Part shown: one piece after another, positions 24,953-34,052 of the stretch
Numbering within the stretch: the first letter of the stretch is position 1
Layout: every line of letters starts with the position of its first letter
NCBI GenBank assembly: GCA_016786885.1
Contig: JAEUVO010000031.1
Location: 1 to 64,000, forward strand
Direction: 5' to 3'
DNA from: Chitinophagaceae bacterium
GTDB taxonomy: Bacteria > Bacteroidota > Bacteroidia > Chitinophagales > Chitinophagaceae
Length of the DNA stretch: 64,000 nt
Program-made: the position numbers and the translations under genes
Notes under the pieces: model-generated
What the model saw: the letters and a program-made list of their open reading frames with translations, nothing else
Told to the model about the DNA's origin: nothing
Databases searched by the model: none

Positions 24953-27730
24953 GATCAACTTATAGGTAATAGCCCCAACAATTATAGCAATGGCAATAAA
25001 CCACCAGTTGGATGAACCCCGGTCTTCCTCATAATTGCCAATAAATAACAGGTGCGCCCAGTAATCAGGTGTTTTTAAGCGTGGCTCGATCTCATCACTT
25101 CGCAGCAGATCTAATTTTGCAAGTTGCAGGGCCCTGTCCTTACTATATTTTTTCCCGAGATAATAATGAAGACGCTGCGTGATAAAAGAGGTGGTTTTGT
25201 CTTCAGCTTTCCAAAGGGAGGTAATGATATTAGAGCATCCTGCATAAGCAAATGCACGGGATAAACTCATTAACCCTTCCCCTTTTACTAGCTGCCCGCC
25301 CCCTGTTTCACAGGCACTTAATATTATCAGTTGTACTGAGTCAAGTTTGAGATCGGTTATTTCTCTTGCATATAATTTATAATCAGAGGCACCCGGGTAA
25401 AAGGCCACATACGAGTGAGAAGGGGTATCATTATTAGCACTGGCATGTGTGGCCAGGTGAATAATATCATGTTTATTGGATAGTTGCAGAAAATTATTTT
25501 TAGTGGCGCTGGTATCCATGAAAATTCTTCCTTGTAATTCACTTACCTCTTCTTTTGAAGCAGGCAGGTTGCTGAAAATTAATCCAGAAGAATCCTTCTG
25601 TTCCCCGGAAGCAAATGGAGCAAAAGCCAGGGAGCTTGTGAGCCCCGTTGTTTGTATATTTTTCCCAAGCAGGGCAGTAGAGAATTGGTATTGCACTGCA
25701 AATTTCTCCAGCAGGTATTTTTTGTTTTCATCCTGTAATGCTTCGAAGGGAAGGTAATTTAGTTCGTCATCGGGGATAATTATTAGCCGGGTGCTCTGTT
25801 TTATCACTTTATAAACCGGAGATATGATCGTATGAAAAAGCTCAGTGGCAACAGATGTTCCATTATAGCGCTGATCAGGAAAAACATTGTGCAATGATGT
25901 TTTGAACTCCTCAAGGTTAGTAAAAAAAGTATTATTGATAGCCGTTTTGTAGTACTCAAACCGCTTGCTGGTAATAAGCAGGGTAAGTAATTCTTTGTCG
26001 GATAAATGAAAGGAGAGTAATGCTGTATTATTATCCAGCGATCGTTGTACTTCCTTTACGGTTGGTATATGATCTATTGCCTCTTTTTGCTTCCATCCGG
26101 GATCAGAAGTTAATTTTTCCTGTAGTTTGCCCAATTCAATTTCATTGTCCCTGATCAGGCCAGCTATATTTTTCAATTCAAGACTGTCTCTCAATTGGCC
26201 AGCTTTTATTGACAGCCGGGTAATCGTTTTCTTCAGTACTTCCTCCTGGCGGAGTAATGGATTTCCTTTGACTACATTTCCTCTCAAGTCATTTTCCTGC
26301 ACATTTAATGACAGGATCGAGGCTTTGTTAAGCTGATCAAAGTAATAAGCATCTTCCAGGAAATTTGTTTGTTGGGTATGATCATACAATAAAAGGCTTA
26401 TATCAATTGGTTTGCCGTGAATGCTGTGTTTTATCTTACCAAGAAACAGGCGGGCTTCATCAGAATCATATGTTCTTTCTACATAACTGGCCAGTTTAAA
26501 TGCGGAGTGATAAGCATGGAGGGATGATTCAAGTATAGTAATCTCTTTTTTCTGACGGTATTTTTTCTCCAATACATCTGCTTTACCCGTCAATGCGTTA
26601 AAAAGATTAACGTAAGAAAAAATGCCACTGAACTTATCAGGGTTTTTGATTATGTCAGTTTCATTGAATCCTCTGTGAAACTGGATTATAGATTGCTGGT
26701 AATAAGAAAGGGCTTCATCAAGGTTATTTTCAGCCACAGCTTTTTCTGCCAGGTAAAAGAGTGTCAGACCATGGGGGATATTTTTTTTGTTTTGATTCCA
26801 TTTATCATTTTCTGCCAGTGCTAACTGTAAATATCGGTTGGCGGAATCTGTTTTCCCGGCTTCAAAAAAAGCTCTCCCGGTTTTGTTGAACAGTAAAACA
26901 GCGGCACTGTTATTATATTGTACTTGTTTGAACCATTTGATTGCTTCGTCTGGTTTTCCCAGGCCAAGGCTGATGCTTCCAAGATTTTGTTTTATCTCAT
27001 TCTGGTACATGCCCAATGGCAGCAATTGTTGGTAAATAGACCTTGCTTCTCCAAATTTTTCCAGTTTCAACAGAGTGGAGGCAATATTGTTTTTATAGTT
27101 AACAGAGAACTCTTCAAAAAAAGGGTCATTAACCCGGAGTAGTGTAAGTGCTTTTTCAAAGTAATTAATGGCTTGCCTGAAATCACCTGTTTCGTAGTGC
27201 ATGGTGCCAAGCCTGTTATAGAGCCGCTCTTGTTCAGCAAGTGGTTGACTGTACTGATCACTTACAAGTTCTGCTTTCTTATAAAAATGAAAGGCTGAAT
27301 CAAATTCGTTTAGGCTGTAGTGAATAATTCCCGTAAATAATAGCGGCTTGAAAAGAAATGAATCGGCAAGAATAGGTAATTTCTTTTTTAACGAAATAGC
27401 CTGGTGGTAATGTTCTTTGGCTTGTGAGAGGCTATCAAAGTAATGGAACAGGCGGGCAATTTTTAAATGACAGAAGAAGACCAGGGAATCATGGACATTT
27501 TCTGTAATAGCAGATAGTGACTGAAGAAATAACTGCAGTGACCGTTGATTTAATTCACTTTCCTTTTCTTCACTATAGTTTTCGCTGAGGGCTAATCGTT
27601 CTGCTTCTGTAAATAGTTTGTCTGCGGCCAGGTAGACAGGTAAATAGGCAGCAGGTTGACGCTGTTGTTTTTGCGAAAAACAGAATACAAGCAGGAAAAA
27701 AGAAAACAGAATTGTGGTAATACGTTGCAT
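24938..27730 (-). CDS. TPR-CHAT domain protein with C-terminal membrane anchor
   Basis: The product is 930 residues. An N-terminal signal (MQRITTILFSFFLLVFCFS) is followed by TPR repeats (about 90-420), a helical spacer (about 450-600) and a CHAT caspase-like domain (about 610-895) with the expected dyad His762 (HLATHA) and Cys807 (LSACETGGG). A membrane helix at about 905-922 and a basic KLIKRKA tail close the protein. This topology would place the CHAT domain in the periplasm. CHAT domains are cysteine proteases related to separase and caspases. The substrate is unknown. It converges on the DUF4382 gene and is 42 bp downstream of another lipoprotein gene. Confidence 0.92.
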   Translation of the reverse strand: MQRITTILFSFFLLVFCFSQKQQRQPAAYLPVYLAADKLFTEAERLALSENYSEEKESELNQRSLQLFLQSLSAITENVHDSLVFFCHLKIARLFHYFDSLSQAKEHYHQAISLKKKLPILADSFLFKPLLFTGIIHYSLNEFDSAFHFYKKAELVSDQYSQPLAEQERLYNRLGTMHYETGDFRQAINYFEKALTLLRVNDPFFEEFSVNYKNNIASTLLKLEKFGEARSIYQQLLPLGMYQNEIKQNLGSISLGLGKPDEAIKWFKQVQYNNSAAVLLFNKTGRAFFEAGKTDSANRYLQLALAENDKWNQNKKNIPHGLTLFYLAEKAVAENNLDEALSYYQQSIIQFHRGFNETDIIKNPDKFSGIFSYVNLFNALTGKADVLEKKYRQKKEITILESSLHAYHSAFKLASYVERTYDSDEARLFLGKIKHSIHGKPIDISLLLYDHTQQTNFLEDAYYFDQLNKASILSLNVQENDLRGNVVKGNPLLRQEEVLKKTITRLSIKAGQLRDSLELKNIAGLIRDNEIELGKLQEKLTSDPGWKQKEAIDHIPTVKEVQRSLDNNTALLSFHLSDKELLTLLITSKRFEYYKTAINNTFFTNLEEFKTSLHNVFPDQRYNGTSVATELFHTIISPVYKVIKQSTRLIIIPDDELNYLPFEALQDENKKYLLEKFAVQYQFSTALLGKNIQTTGLTSSLAFAPFASGEQKDSSGLIFSNLPASKEEVSELQGRIFMDTSATKNNFLQLSNKHDIIHLATHASANNDTPSHSYVAFYPGASDYKLYAREITDLKLDSVQLIILSACETGGGQLVKGEGLMSLSRAFAYAGCSNIITSLWKAEDKTTSFITQRLHYYLGKKYSKDRALQLAKLDLLRSDEIEPRLKTPDYWAHLLFIGNYEEDRGSSNWWFIAIAIIVGAITYKLIKRKA

Positions 27731-27772
27731 GATAAGCGTTGAAAGCTTATCAAATTTAATGCTCAGGCGGCA

Positions 27773-28585
27773 TTAATGATCAACAATTACAACACAGGGG
27801 GGTCTTGGTTTGGCGGCCTTATCCAGGCGTTCCATCGAGGCAGATGTATTCACCATTCCGTTTCTGAGGAAAACTCCCTGTTGGGTACGTTCATTCAGGA
27901 TATCCCACACATATTGAGGCACATCATTGATCGTATTATACCAATACAGCAGTACTTTAAGTTTATTCTCCGATTTGCCACTGGCGTCATTGATCCGGTA
28001 TTTGATCTCAAAAGTTTCCTGCGCATCATTCCGGGGGGGAAAACCAAATACTCCGTTGCGGATAGTTTCCCTAAGATTTATTTTTCCATTATCTGTTTTG
28101 ACAGAACAACCGCCGCTATTAGCCAGGTTCCCTTCGTCAAATAAAGAGCCATTCAGGGGAAGCACACGGTTTTCGTCAGCATTGTAAATGGGTAAGGCGA
28201 TAGAATCATTATTGGAAAGGAAATAAAAATGATCTTTAAAAGTGATACCAGATAATACCACTTTGGTCTCTGTAATAGTTCCATCGGGAGCTGTATGGGT
28301 GATCCGGTAACGAAGACCAGTTTCGCTTTTAGAAATATTGATTGCTCCTGTATTATCATCAATTTCCATTCCATCAGGAAAACCTGAGTAAGTGCCCGGG
28401 CGGGTGGTCATGGGGTTGACTATATAATCTCCTGCAGAAGGGCGGAGGTAGAGAATTGAATCACCATAGCTTAGTGTATAAGGACCTGCAGGTTCATTAG
28501 TTGCCGCAGACTTGTTGCAGGAAAGCCATGATGCTGATGCCAAGATCAGCAGCGAGGCAAAAAAGATGGTTTTGGCAATCTTCAT
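27773..28585 (-). CDS. Lipoprotein of unknown function, upstream of the CHAT gene
   Basis: The product is 270 residues from ATG 28585 (MKIAKTIFFASLLILASASWLSC), with lipobox Cys23; an upstream ATG nine codons earlier is less likely because it would precede the signal with a basic tail. The mature part is rich in beta-type segments (cadherin- or Ig-like wording such as GMEIDDNTGAINISKSETGLRYRITHTAPDGT), suggesting one or two beta-sandwich domains. No domain is recognised. It lies 42 bp upstream of the CHAT gene on the same strand and is probably co-transcribed with it. Confidence 0.82.
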   Translation of the reverse strand: MKIAKTIFFASLLILASASWLSCNKSAATNEPAGPYTLSYGDSILYLRPSAGDYIVNPMTTRPGTYSGFPDGMEIDDNTGAINISKSETGLRYRITHTAPDGTITETKVVLSGITFKDHFYFLSNNDSIALPIYNADENRVLPLNGSLFDEGNLANSGGCSVKTDNGKINLRETIRNGVFGFPPRNDAQETFEIKYRINDASGKSENKLKVLLYWYNTINDVPQYVWDILNERTQQGVFLRNGMVNTSASMERLDKAAKPRPPCVVIVDH

Positions 28586-28740
28586 AAAGCCCTTTTTTTT
28601 AAGTAAACACAAAACGCAGCTACGTAACCTTTATGTTGAAAATAGTATAAGAGAATTTTAAAGTTACAACATTTATTATGCCAAATACCTTGATCTAAAT
28701 CAGTTTGTCTGGCAATATTTTAAACAGCAACTTTGCGCCT

Positions 28741-28756
28741 GCCTGCCTTCGGCAGG
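28741..28756. repeat. Short REP-like palindrome
   Basis: CCTGCCTTCGGCAGG is a GC-rich hairpin (CCTGCC-TTC-GGCAGG) of the same type as 3292-3325 and 21918-21937. It lies 25 bp before the ATG at 28782, so it would fall in the leader of that mRNA. Confidence 0.5.
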
Positions 28757-28781
28757 AAACTTTAAACGACAACAGGCTTAT

Positions 28782-29984
28782 ATGATCAGAATTGGACTTA
28801 TCCGGGAAGGGAAGATTCCGGCAGATAACAGGGTGGCACTGACACCGGCTCAATGCAAATGGATATTAAAGAACTCATCAGATGTACAGGTAATAGTACA
28901 ATCTTCTCCTGACAGGTGTTTTTCAGACAGAGAATATTTATCAGCAGGGGCCGAAATAAAAGAAGATATGAGTGACTGTGACATCCTGTTTGGCATAAAA
29001 GAAGTGCCTGTATCACAGTTGATTTCCGGGAAAACCTATCTTTTTTTCTCACATACTAAAAAGAAGCAACCCCAAAATCAAAAATTGCTCAGAGCTATCA
29101 TTGATAAAAAAATTACACTGATCGATTACGAGTGCCTGGAGCATGAAGATGGACAACGCATAATCGGTTTTGGTTTTTTTGCAGGTGTGGTGGGAGCTCA
29201 TAATGGTATGATGGCTTATGGTAACAGAACAGGGCTGTTTAAACTTGACAGGGTATACAAGCAGCGTAGTTTCAGGGAATTGATCCATAATTATTTTGGG
29301 CTCAGATTGCCAAATGTCAAGATAGCTGTTACCGGTTCAGGAAGAGTAGCGCATGGCATACTGGAGATCATGAACCTGATGGGTATTCATGAAGTAGAAC
29401 CGGATGAGTATTTGAAACGCCGGTTTTCTTATCCTGTTTACACCCAGTTAAAAGGCAGTGACCTGTATAAAAGAAAAGCAAAAGGAAAATACAGTCGTAT
29501 TGAATTTCATGAACATCCTGAAAAATATGAATCTCTTTTTCTGCCCTATACTACACAGACAGATATCCTGATGAATGGTGTTTATTGGGATAAAAATGTT
29601 CCCAGGCTTTTTGAGAAAGAGGCGGTGCAGGCGGAGAATTTTATTATTCAAACAATAGCTGATATTACGGATGATGCCAATGGGTCGGTTCCTGTCAATG
29701 TCGGGGATCAGACTATTGAAAACCCTGTTTACGGAATAGACAAAGTTACCTTGGAGAAAACAGCGCCTTATCTCCCGAATTCGATTGATGTGATGGCAGT
29801 GGGTAATTTGCCCAATGAACTACCAAGAGATGCGAGCCGTTATTTTGGCGAGCAATTGATCAAACATATACTGGAAGACCTGGTAGGAAATGGTTCGGCA
29901 ATAATAGAAAGAGCAACAATGGTAAAGGAAGGAGAGCTGACAAAAGAATTTGAATACCTGAGAGAATATGCTGAAGGAAGCTGA
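28782..29984 (+). CDS. Saccharopine dehydrogenase / lysine-ketoglutarate reductase-like protein (AlaDH/PNT fold)
   Basis: The product is 400 residues. The N-terminal AlaDH/PNT-type half begins MIRIGLIREGKIPADNRVALTP and includes the characteristic FFSHTKKKQPQNQ segment, conserved in the lysine-forming saccharopine dehydrogenases (Lys1) and the LKR half of LKR/SDH. A Rossmann segment (VKIAVTGSGRVAHG) follows at about residue 180. It would interconvert lysine plus 2-oxoglutarate and saccharopine with NAD(P)H. DapF in the same window implies lysine synthesis by the diaminopimelate route, so a catabolic role is more likely. It converges on trmN6 with 3 bp between stops. Confidence 0.82.
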   Translation: MIRIGLIREGKIPADNRVALTPAQCKWILKNSSDVQVIVQSSPDRCFSDREYLSAGAEIKEDMSDCDILFGIKEVPVSQLISGKTYLFFSHTKKKQPQNQKLLRAIIDKKITLIDYECLEHEDGQRIIGFGFFAGVVGAHNGMMAYGNRTGLFKLDRVYKQRSFRELIHNYFGLRLPNVKIAVTGSGRVAHGILEIMNLMGIHEVEPDEYLKRRFSYPVYTQLKGSDLYKRKAKGKYSRIEFHEHPEKYESLFLPYTTQTDILMNGVYWDKNVPRLFEKEAVQAENFIIQTIADITDDANGSVPVNVGDQTIENPVYGIDKVTLEKTAPYLPNSIDVMAVGNLPNELPRDASRYFGEQLIKHILEDLVGNGSAIIERATMVKEGELTKEFEYLREYAEGS

Positions 29985-29987
29985 AGG

Positions 29988-30731
29988 CTACAAATACAAA
30001 TAGTATTCTTTCAATAAACTAATAAATGCGGTAGTATATTCTCCGTTGCTGTCCTTAACAGCTATTTCATCTTTTGAAAAGGGTTCATTAGTACTGCCTT
30101 TGTGTTTTCCAGCAACAAATAACCTGAAGTATCCATGTTGTGTTGAGGGGCTGACAAGGGTACTATGTGTAACAGCGAGCTGGTATTTTTCTATCAGTAA
30201 GCCAGCTTCTGTCATTCTTTTATAAGGAAGCAATAAATAGAAGCGGCCTTCAGGAGTTAAAACGCCACTGATAATTTCTACTATTTCTTCTAATAATAAA
30301 CCGCCGCTATGATGAGCAATATTTTTCTTCTCATCAGGGGAAACCAATTCGTTTTCATAAAAGGGCGGATTACTGATGATGATATCATAATGCCTGTTGG
30401 TGGTGAAAGCATTATCCTTTGCATCTCCGTGTATCACTGAGATATTTTCTTTCCAGGGAGAGGCTGTTACATTTTCTTCTGCCTGTTCTGCCGCCTCTTC
30501 ATTGATCTCTATTGCATCAAATTTCATAGCAGGAAATTTTTGTGCCAGCATCAATGAAAGAAGGCCAGTTCCTGTTCCAATATCAAGGCAGTTGTTATTA
30601 TTAATTGCCTTTTCATCTTTTATCCTTTCTGCAACCCATGCCCCGAATAAACATCCATCCGTAGTCACCTTCATGGCGCATTTGTCCTGGTGAATAGTAA
30701 ATTGTTTGAACTGGAAATATGAGTTTGACAT
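29988..30731 (-). CDS. trmN6: tRNA1(Val) A37 N6-methyltransferase (TrmN6/YfiC)
   Basis: The product is 247 residues from ATG 30731, whose MSNSYFQFKQFTIHQDKCAMKV matches the usual start of this family; a start eight codons upstream would overlap tsaD. SAM-binding DIGTGTGLLSLMLAQ and the N6-adenine motif NPPFYENEL are present. It methylates adenosine 37 of tRNA-Val in the cytosol. It is immediately downstream of tsaD, which modifies A37 of other tRNAs, so this is a small tRNA-modification operon. Confidence 0.9.
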   Translation of the reverse strand: MSNSYFQFKQFTIHQDKCAMKVTTDGCLFGAWVAERIKDEKAINNNNCLDIGTGTGLLSLMLAQKFPAMKFDAIEINEEAAEQAEENVTASPWKENISVIHGDAKDNAFTTNRHYDIIISNPPFYENELVSPDEKKNIAHHSGGLLLEEIVEIISGVLTPEGRFYLLLPYKRMTEAGLLIEKYQLAVTHSTLVSPSTQHGYFRLFVAGKHKGSTNEPFSKDEIAVKDSNGEYTTAFISLLKEYYLYL

Positions 30732-30748
30732 GAATAAGCTTAATGATT

Positions 30749-31789
30749 TTACCATTCTGCCCTTGCGGTGGAGCTTATAGTTAAATCTGAAAACTGGCCC
30801 GCCATGTATTTGTAATAACCTGTTATGGCAATCATGCCGGCATTATCAGTACAGTATTGAAAGGCAGGAGAAAAAGTGTTCCAATGGTATTTTTTGCCCA
30901 TTTCTTCAAAGGATTTTCTCAGGCCACTGTTGGCAGAAACGCCGCCGGCCAGGCAGATATCTTTAATACCCGTTTCGATAGAAGCTTTTTTTAATTTATT
31001 AAGCAGTATCGTTACTATCCTGTGCTGGATAGAAGCACATATATCAGCAAGATTGTTATCAATAAACTGTTTTCTCTCTTCTTCAGTAGCTGCAAACTCT
31101 TCTTTGTACAAATTGCTTTTACCGGCATTTTGTAAAAAATAAAGAATAGAAGTTTTTAATCCGCTAAAACTAAAATTTAGTCCGGGGATCTGTGGCTCCG
31201 GAAATTTGAAACGAGTATGATCTCCTTCTCTGGCAAACTTATCTATCAATGGTCCGCCGGGATAAGGAAGGCCCAGTAATTTAGCTGATTTATCAAAAGC
31301 TTCGCCTGCGGCATCGTCAATGGTTTCACCGATCACTTTCATAGCAGTGGGTGATTCACAAAGTACAATCTGTGTGTGCCCTCCACTTACTGTCAGGCAT
31401 AAAAACGGGAATGAAGGCTTAGGGTCATCGATCAGGTTTGCCAGTACATGAGCCTGCATATGATGCACAGCGATCAACGGTTTATTTAGTGCAAGAGCTA
31501 ATGATTTTGCAAACTGACCGCCTACCAGTAATGAACCAATTAATCCCGGTGCCCGGGTAAAAGCAACGGCATCAATAGCTGCCAGGCTGCATCCGGCATT
31601 TTTGATGGCTGCATCAACAACAGGAACTATATTCTGCATATGTGCCCTGCTGGCCAGTTCAGGTACCACTCCGCCATATTTTTCATGAATTGTTTGGTTG
31701 GCTATAAAGTTGGAAAGAATTTTTCCATCAGCACATACTGCTGCAGATGTTTCATCACAGGAAGATTCTATTGCCAGGATTGTGATCAT
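30749..31789 (-). CDS. tsaD: tRNA N6-threonylcarbamoyladenosine transferase TsaD
   Basis: The product is 346 residues, the usual length. ASKHA-fold signatures are clear: IESSCDETSAAV at the N-terminus, the metal-binding HHMQAH (His110, His114), LTVSGGHTQI and the C-terminal CTDNAGMIA. With TsaB, TsaC and TsaE it forms t6A at position 37 of ANN-decoding tRNAs, an essential cytosolic reaction. The start is ATG. The gene is followed at 18 bp by trmN6. Confidence 0.96.
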   Translation of the reverse strand: MITILAIESSCDETSAAVCADGKILSNFIANQTIHEKYGGVVPELASRAHMQNIVPVVDAAIKNAGCSLAAIDAVAFTRAPGLIGSLLVGGQFAKSLALALNKPLIAVHHMQAHVLANLIDDPKPSFPFLCLTVSGGHTQIVLCESPTAMKVIGETIDDAAGEAFDKSAKLLGLPYPGGPLIDKFAREGDHTRFKFPEPQIPGLNFSFSGLKTSILYFLQNAGKSNLYKEEFAATEEERKQFIDNNLADICASIQHRIVTILLNKLKKASIETGIKDICLAGGVSANSGLRKSFEEMGKKYHWNTFSPAFQYCTDNAGMIAITGYYKYMAGQFSDLTISSTARAEW

Positions 31790-31810
31790 GATTTGATAAT
31801 TGGAAGATGA

Positions 31811-31961
31811 GCCAATGTGCCGATTAAGCTTTAGATATAACTAAGATTCTTTCTTTTGGTTTATCACAATGTTTCACTACTTCAAATATTAATTGTATCA
31901 AAGTAAAGGATAATAATTCTATCAGCAACTCATTATCAAATCTTCAAATCGGCACATTGGC
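31811..31961. repeat. Inverted repeat between tsaD and the permease gene
   Basis: GCCAATGTGCCGATT (31811-31825) and its exact reverse complement (31947-31961) bound about 120 bp of AT-rich spacer. Outside or beside the arms, related GATTTGATAAT-type sequences also occur in inverted orientation. It looks like a chromosomal palindromic repeat unit. Confidence 0.75.
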
Positions 31962-31969
31962 GCTATCAT

Positions 31970-33226
31970 TTACTTACTCCTGATGGCCACGACCGGGTCC
32001 ATCCTCGCTGCCTGCCGGGCCGGGATATAACCCGCAATAACGCCAACCACAATACAAATACCAATTGCCAATGCCAGGTTGGAGGTAGAAATATAAACGG
32101 GGAAATTGAGTGCACTGGTCAACACTTGTGTTAACAGAAAAACAAGAGTGAGACCAATAAAACCACCAATGATGCAGAGAAAAGCTGATTCCAGCAGGAA
32201 CTCGGTAAGTATGATTCTTTTTTTAGCTCCGATCGCTTTTTTTAAACCGATTTGTCCCGTTCTTTCACGAACAGATACAAACATGATGTTGGCAACACCA
32301 AACATGCCGACTATTAATGAAAGAGCAGCTATTGCCCATCCACCGATGTTAAGACTTACAAACGCCTCACTGATCGCATCACTGAAGTCGTTTATATCAT
32401 TCAGTGTAAAATTTTCTTCTTTGGTGGGAGTGAGTTTCCGGATAGCCCGCATGGTACCTGTAAGATTATCTTTTAATGCTTTACTCGAAAGGTTATCCTG
32501 GCCTTGTACCAAGATCAGCGGGTCAGCTTTTTTCTGATCCATGATGTTGCGGGCATAACGGTATGAAAGTACCAGGCTCTGATCGAATTGCCATCCACCG
32601 ATCATCGTTTTGCCCTGCTTTTTGATCGTACCGGTAATGATGATCTTTTTGCCACGCACCGTTACCATTTTTCCTACAGCTCTTTCCGGTTCACCAAATA
32701 ATTTCTCTGCAATCTCATTGCCAATAACACCAGCCGGGCTGCCCTGGCTGAATTCTGATTCTGAAATATACCGGCCAAATGCAATTTCGACAGGCTGTAT
32801 ATCATTAAACTCTTCGGTGATACCGTAGATGTTTACACCAGACAGCTGGTTGTTTTCATATTCTACCTTATCTGAGATGCTGATCTTGAATGCCGCATAC
32901 TTGGCCGAAGGAGTCCGTTCTTTTATTTGTTTTAGTTCATCATATTTGGGAGAAGGCCGGTTTACATATTTCCACCAGGGATAATTCTGGCCGCCACCTG
33001 CACTGTAATCCCATTTGTCCACATAGATGGTGTTTGTGCCGAGAGTCTTTACTTCATTCTGGATATTTTGTTCCAGACTGTTGACAGTTGCTAACACACC
33101 GATAATACAAAATATACCTATGGTGATACCAAACAGGGAAAGAAAAGTGCGGAGTTTATTCTTCCACAATTCCTGCAGCGCCATTTTAAAACTACTGACT
33201 ACAATTTCTACCGACCGGCGGATCAT
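31970..33226 (-). CDS. ABC transporter permease, MacB/FtsX type
   Basis: The product is 418 residues from ATG 33226. The MacB-like order is present: N-terminal membrane helix (NKLRTFLSLFGITIGIFCIIGVLATV), a periplasmic MacB_PCD-like domain of ~200 residues, and three C-terminal helices (FGVANIMFVSVRERTGQIGLKKAIGAKK; LLESAFLCIIGGFIGL; AIGICIVVGVIAGYIPARQAARMDPVVAIR). It would need an ATPase partner, which is not in the window. Likely role: export or mechanotransmission at the envelope. The ATG at 33184 is an alternative start, less likely because it shortens the membrane helix approach. Confidence 0.9.
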   Translation of the reverse strand: MIRRSVEIVVSSFKMALQELWKNKLRTFLSLFGITIGIFCIIGVLATVNSLEQNIQNEVKTLGTNTIYVDKWDYSAGGGQNYPWWKYVNRPSPKYDELKQIKERTPSAKYAAFKISISDKVEYENNQLSGVNIYGITEEFNDIQPVEIAFGRYISESEFSQGSPAGVIGNEIAEKLFGEPERAVGKMVTVRGKKIIITGTIKKQGKTMIGGWQFDQSLVLSYRYARNIMDQKKADPLILVQGQDNLSSKALKDNLTGTMRAIRKLTPTKEENFTLNDINDFSDAISEAFVSLNIGGWAIAALSLIVGMFGVANIMFVSVRERTGQIGLKKAIGAKKRIILTEFLLESAFLCIIGGFIGLTLVFLLTQVLTSALNFPVYISTSNLALAIGICIVVGVIAGYIPARQAARMDPVVAIRSK

Positions 33227-33371
33227 ACACAAATTTACAACCCATCGGGGGAGTAGCTAAAGATTTTATTTTACCCGTTTCAGGCAATTTTATTTGTATA
33301 AACAGGGATTCTGCCTGCCCTTATTACTCTTTCGGATGTATTTTTTTATCTTGCTGATCAATCACCTGCAA

Positions 33372-34028
33372 ATGAATGCAACACAGCAACAAGACTTCCG
33401 GTACGAGGATAAAGCAACCAGTTTTTTCAGGAGAAGGTATACCAGCACAACGGCATTTGCTGTGGGTATATTATTGTTCTTTCTGCCTTTTGCAGAAATC
33501 AGGTGTAATGACTCGGTACTGGCCTCCAATACTGGTATAGGGCTGGCTACCGGAAAAGAGTGGAAAACTTACGGGCTTCCTGGTTATGGTGATATGCTGA
33601 AGGGAAAAGAAAACCCTGCGAAAGACGCAAAATTCACCAGTATTAAAGACTGGCCAAATATTCTGACGCTTATCTCACTGCTGGCAGCTGTGGCCGGGCT
33701 GATCGTTAGCTTAACAAACTCAAAGCTGCGGGCTGTCGTGTCAATGTCTGCCGGAATACTGGCTGCTGTATTGCTGATCGGTATGATGATACAGATGAAC
33801 CATGAATTGAATGATTCGATGGCAGGAAAAAAAGGAGAACCCGACTATGGCGGGGCCATTGGCATGTTTGTGAAAATGAACTACACGATCTGGTATTATA
33901 TGGCAGTGGTGACTTTTGTCGTTGCTGCATTCTTTGGCTTCAAACACCATAAGATCGAAGAAAAAGATGCTATGGACAGGGTGATCGATTTTGAGTTTCA
34001 GCGGCAAAAGGAAAGCGGACCGGAATAA
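33372..34028 (+). CDS. Four-helix membrane protein of unknown function
   Basis: The product is 218 residues from ATG 33372; an upstream TTG would add 26 hydrophobic residues unlike a normal start. Hydrophobic segments lie at about 28-45 (AFAVGILLFFLPFAE), 95-115 (NILTLISLLAAVAGLIVSL), 120-140 and 175-195 (YYMAVVTFVVAAFFGF). I recognise no family. A Lys/Gly-rich loop follows the first helix. The next gene starts 24 bp downstream on the same strand and is likely co-transcribed. Confidence 0.78.
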   Translation: MNATQQQDFRYEDKATSFFRRRYTSTTAFAVGILLFFLPFAEIRCNDSVLASNTGIGLATGKEWKTYGLPGYGDMLKGKENPAKDAKFTSIKDWPNILTLISLLAAVAGLIVSLTNSKLRAVVSMSAGILAAVLLIGMMIQMNHELNDSMAGKKGEPDYGGAIGMFVKMNYTIWYYMAVVTFVVAAFFGFKHHKIEEKDAMDRVIDFEFQRQKESGPE

Positions 34029-34052
34029 TATTTTTTTCTAACACTTATCCTC

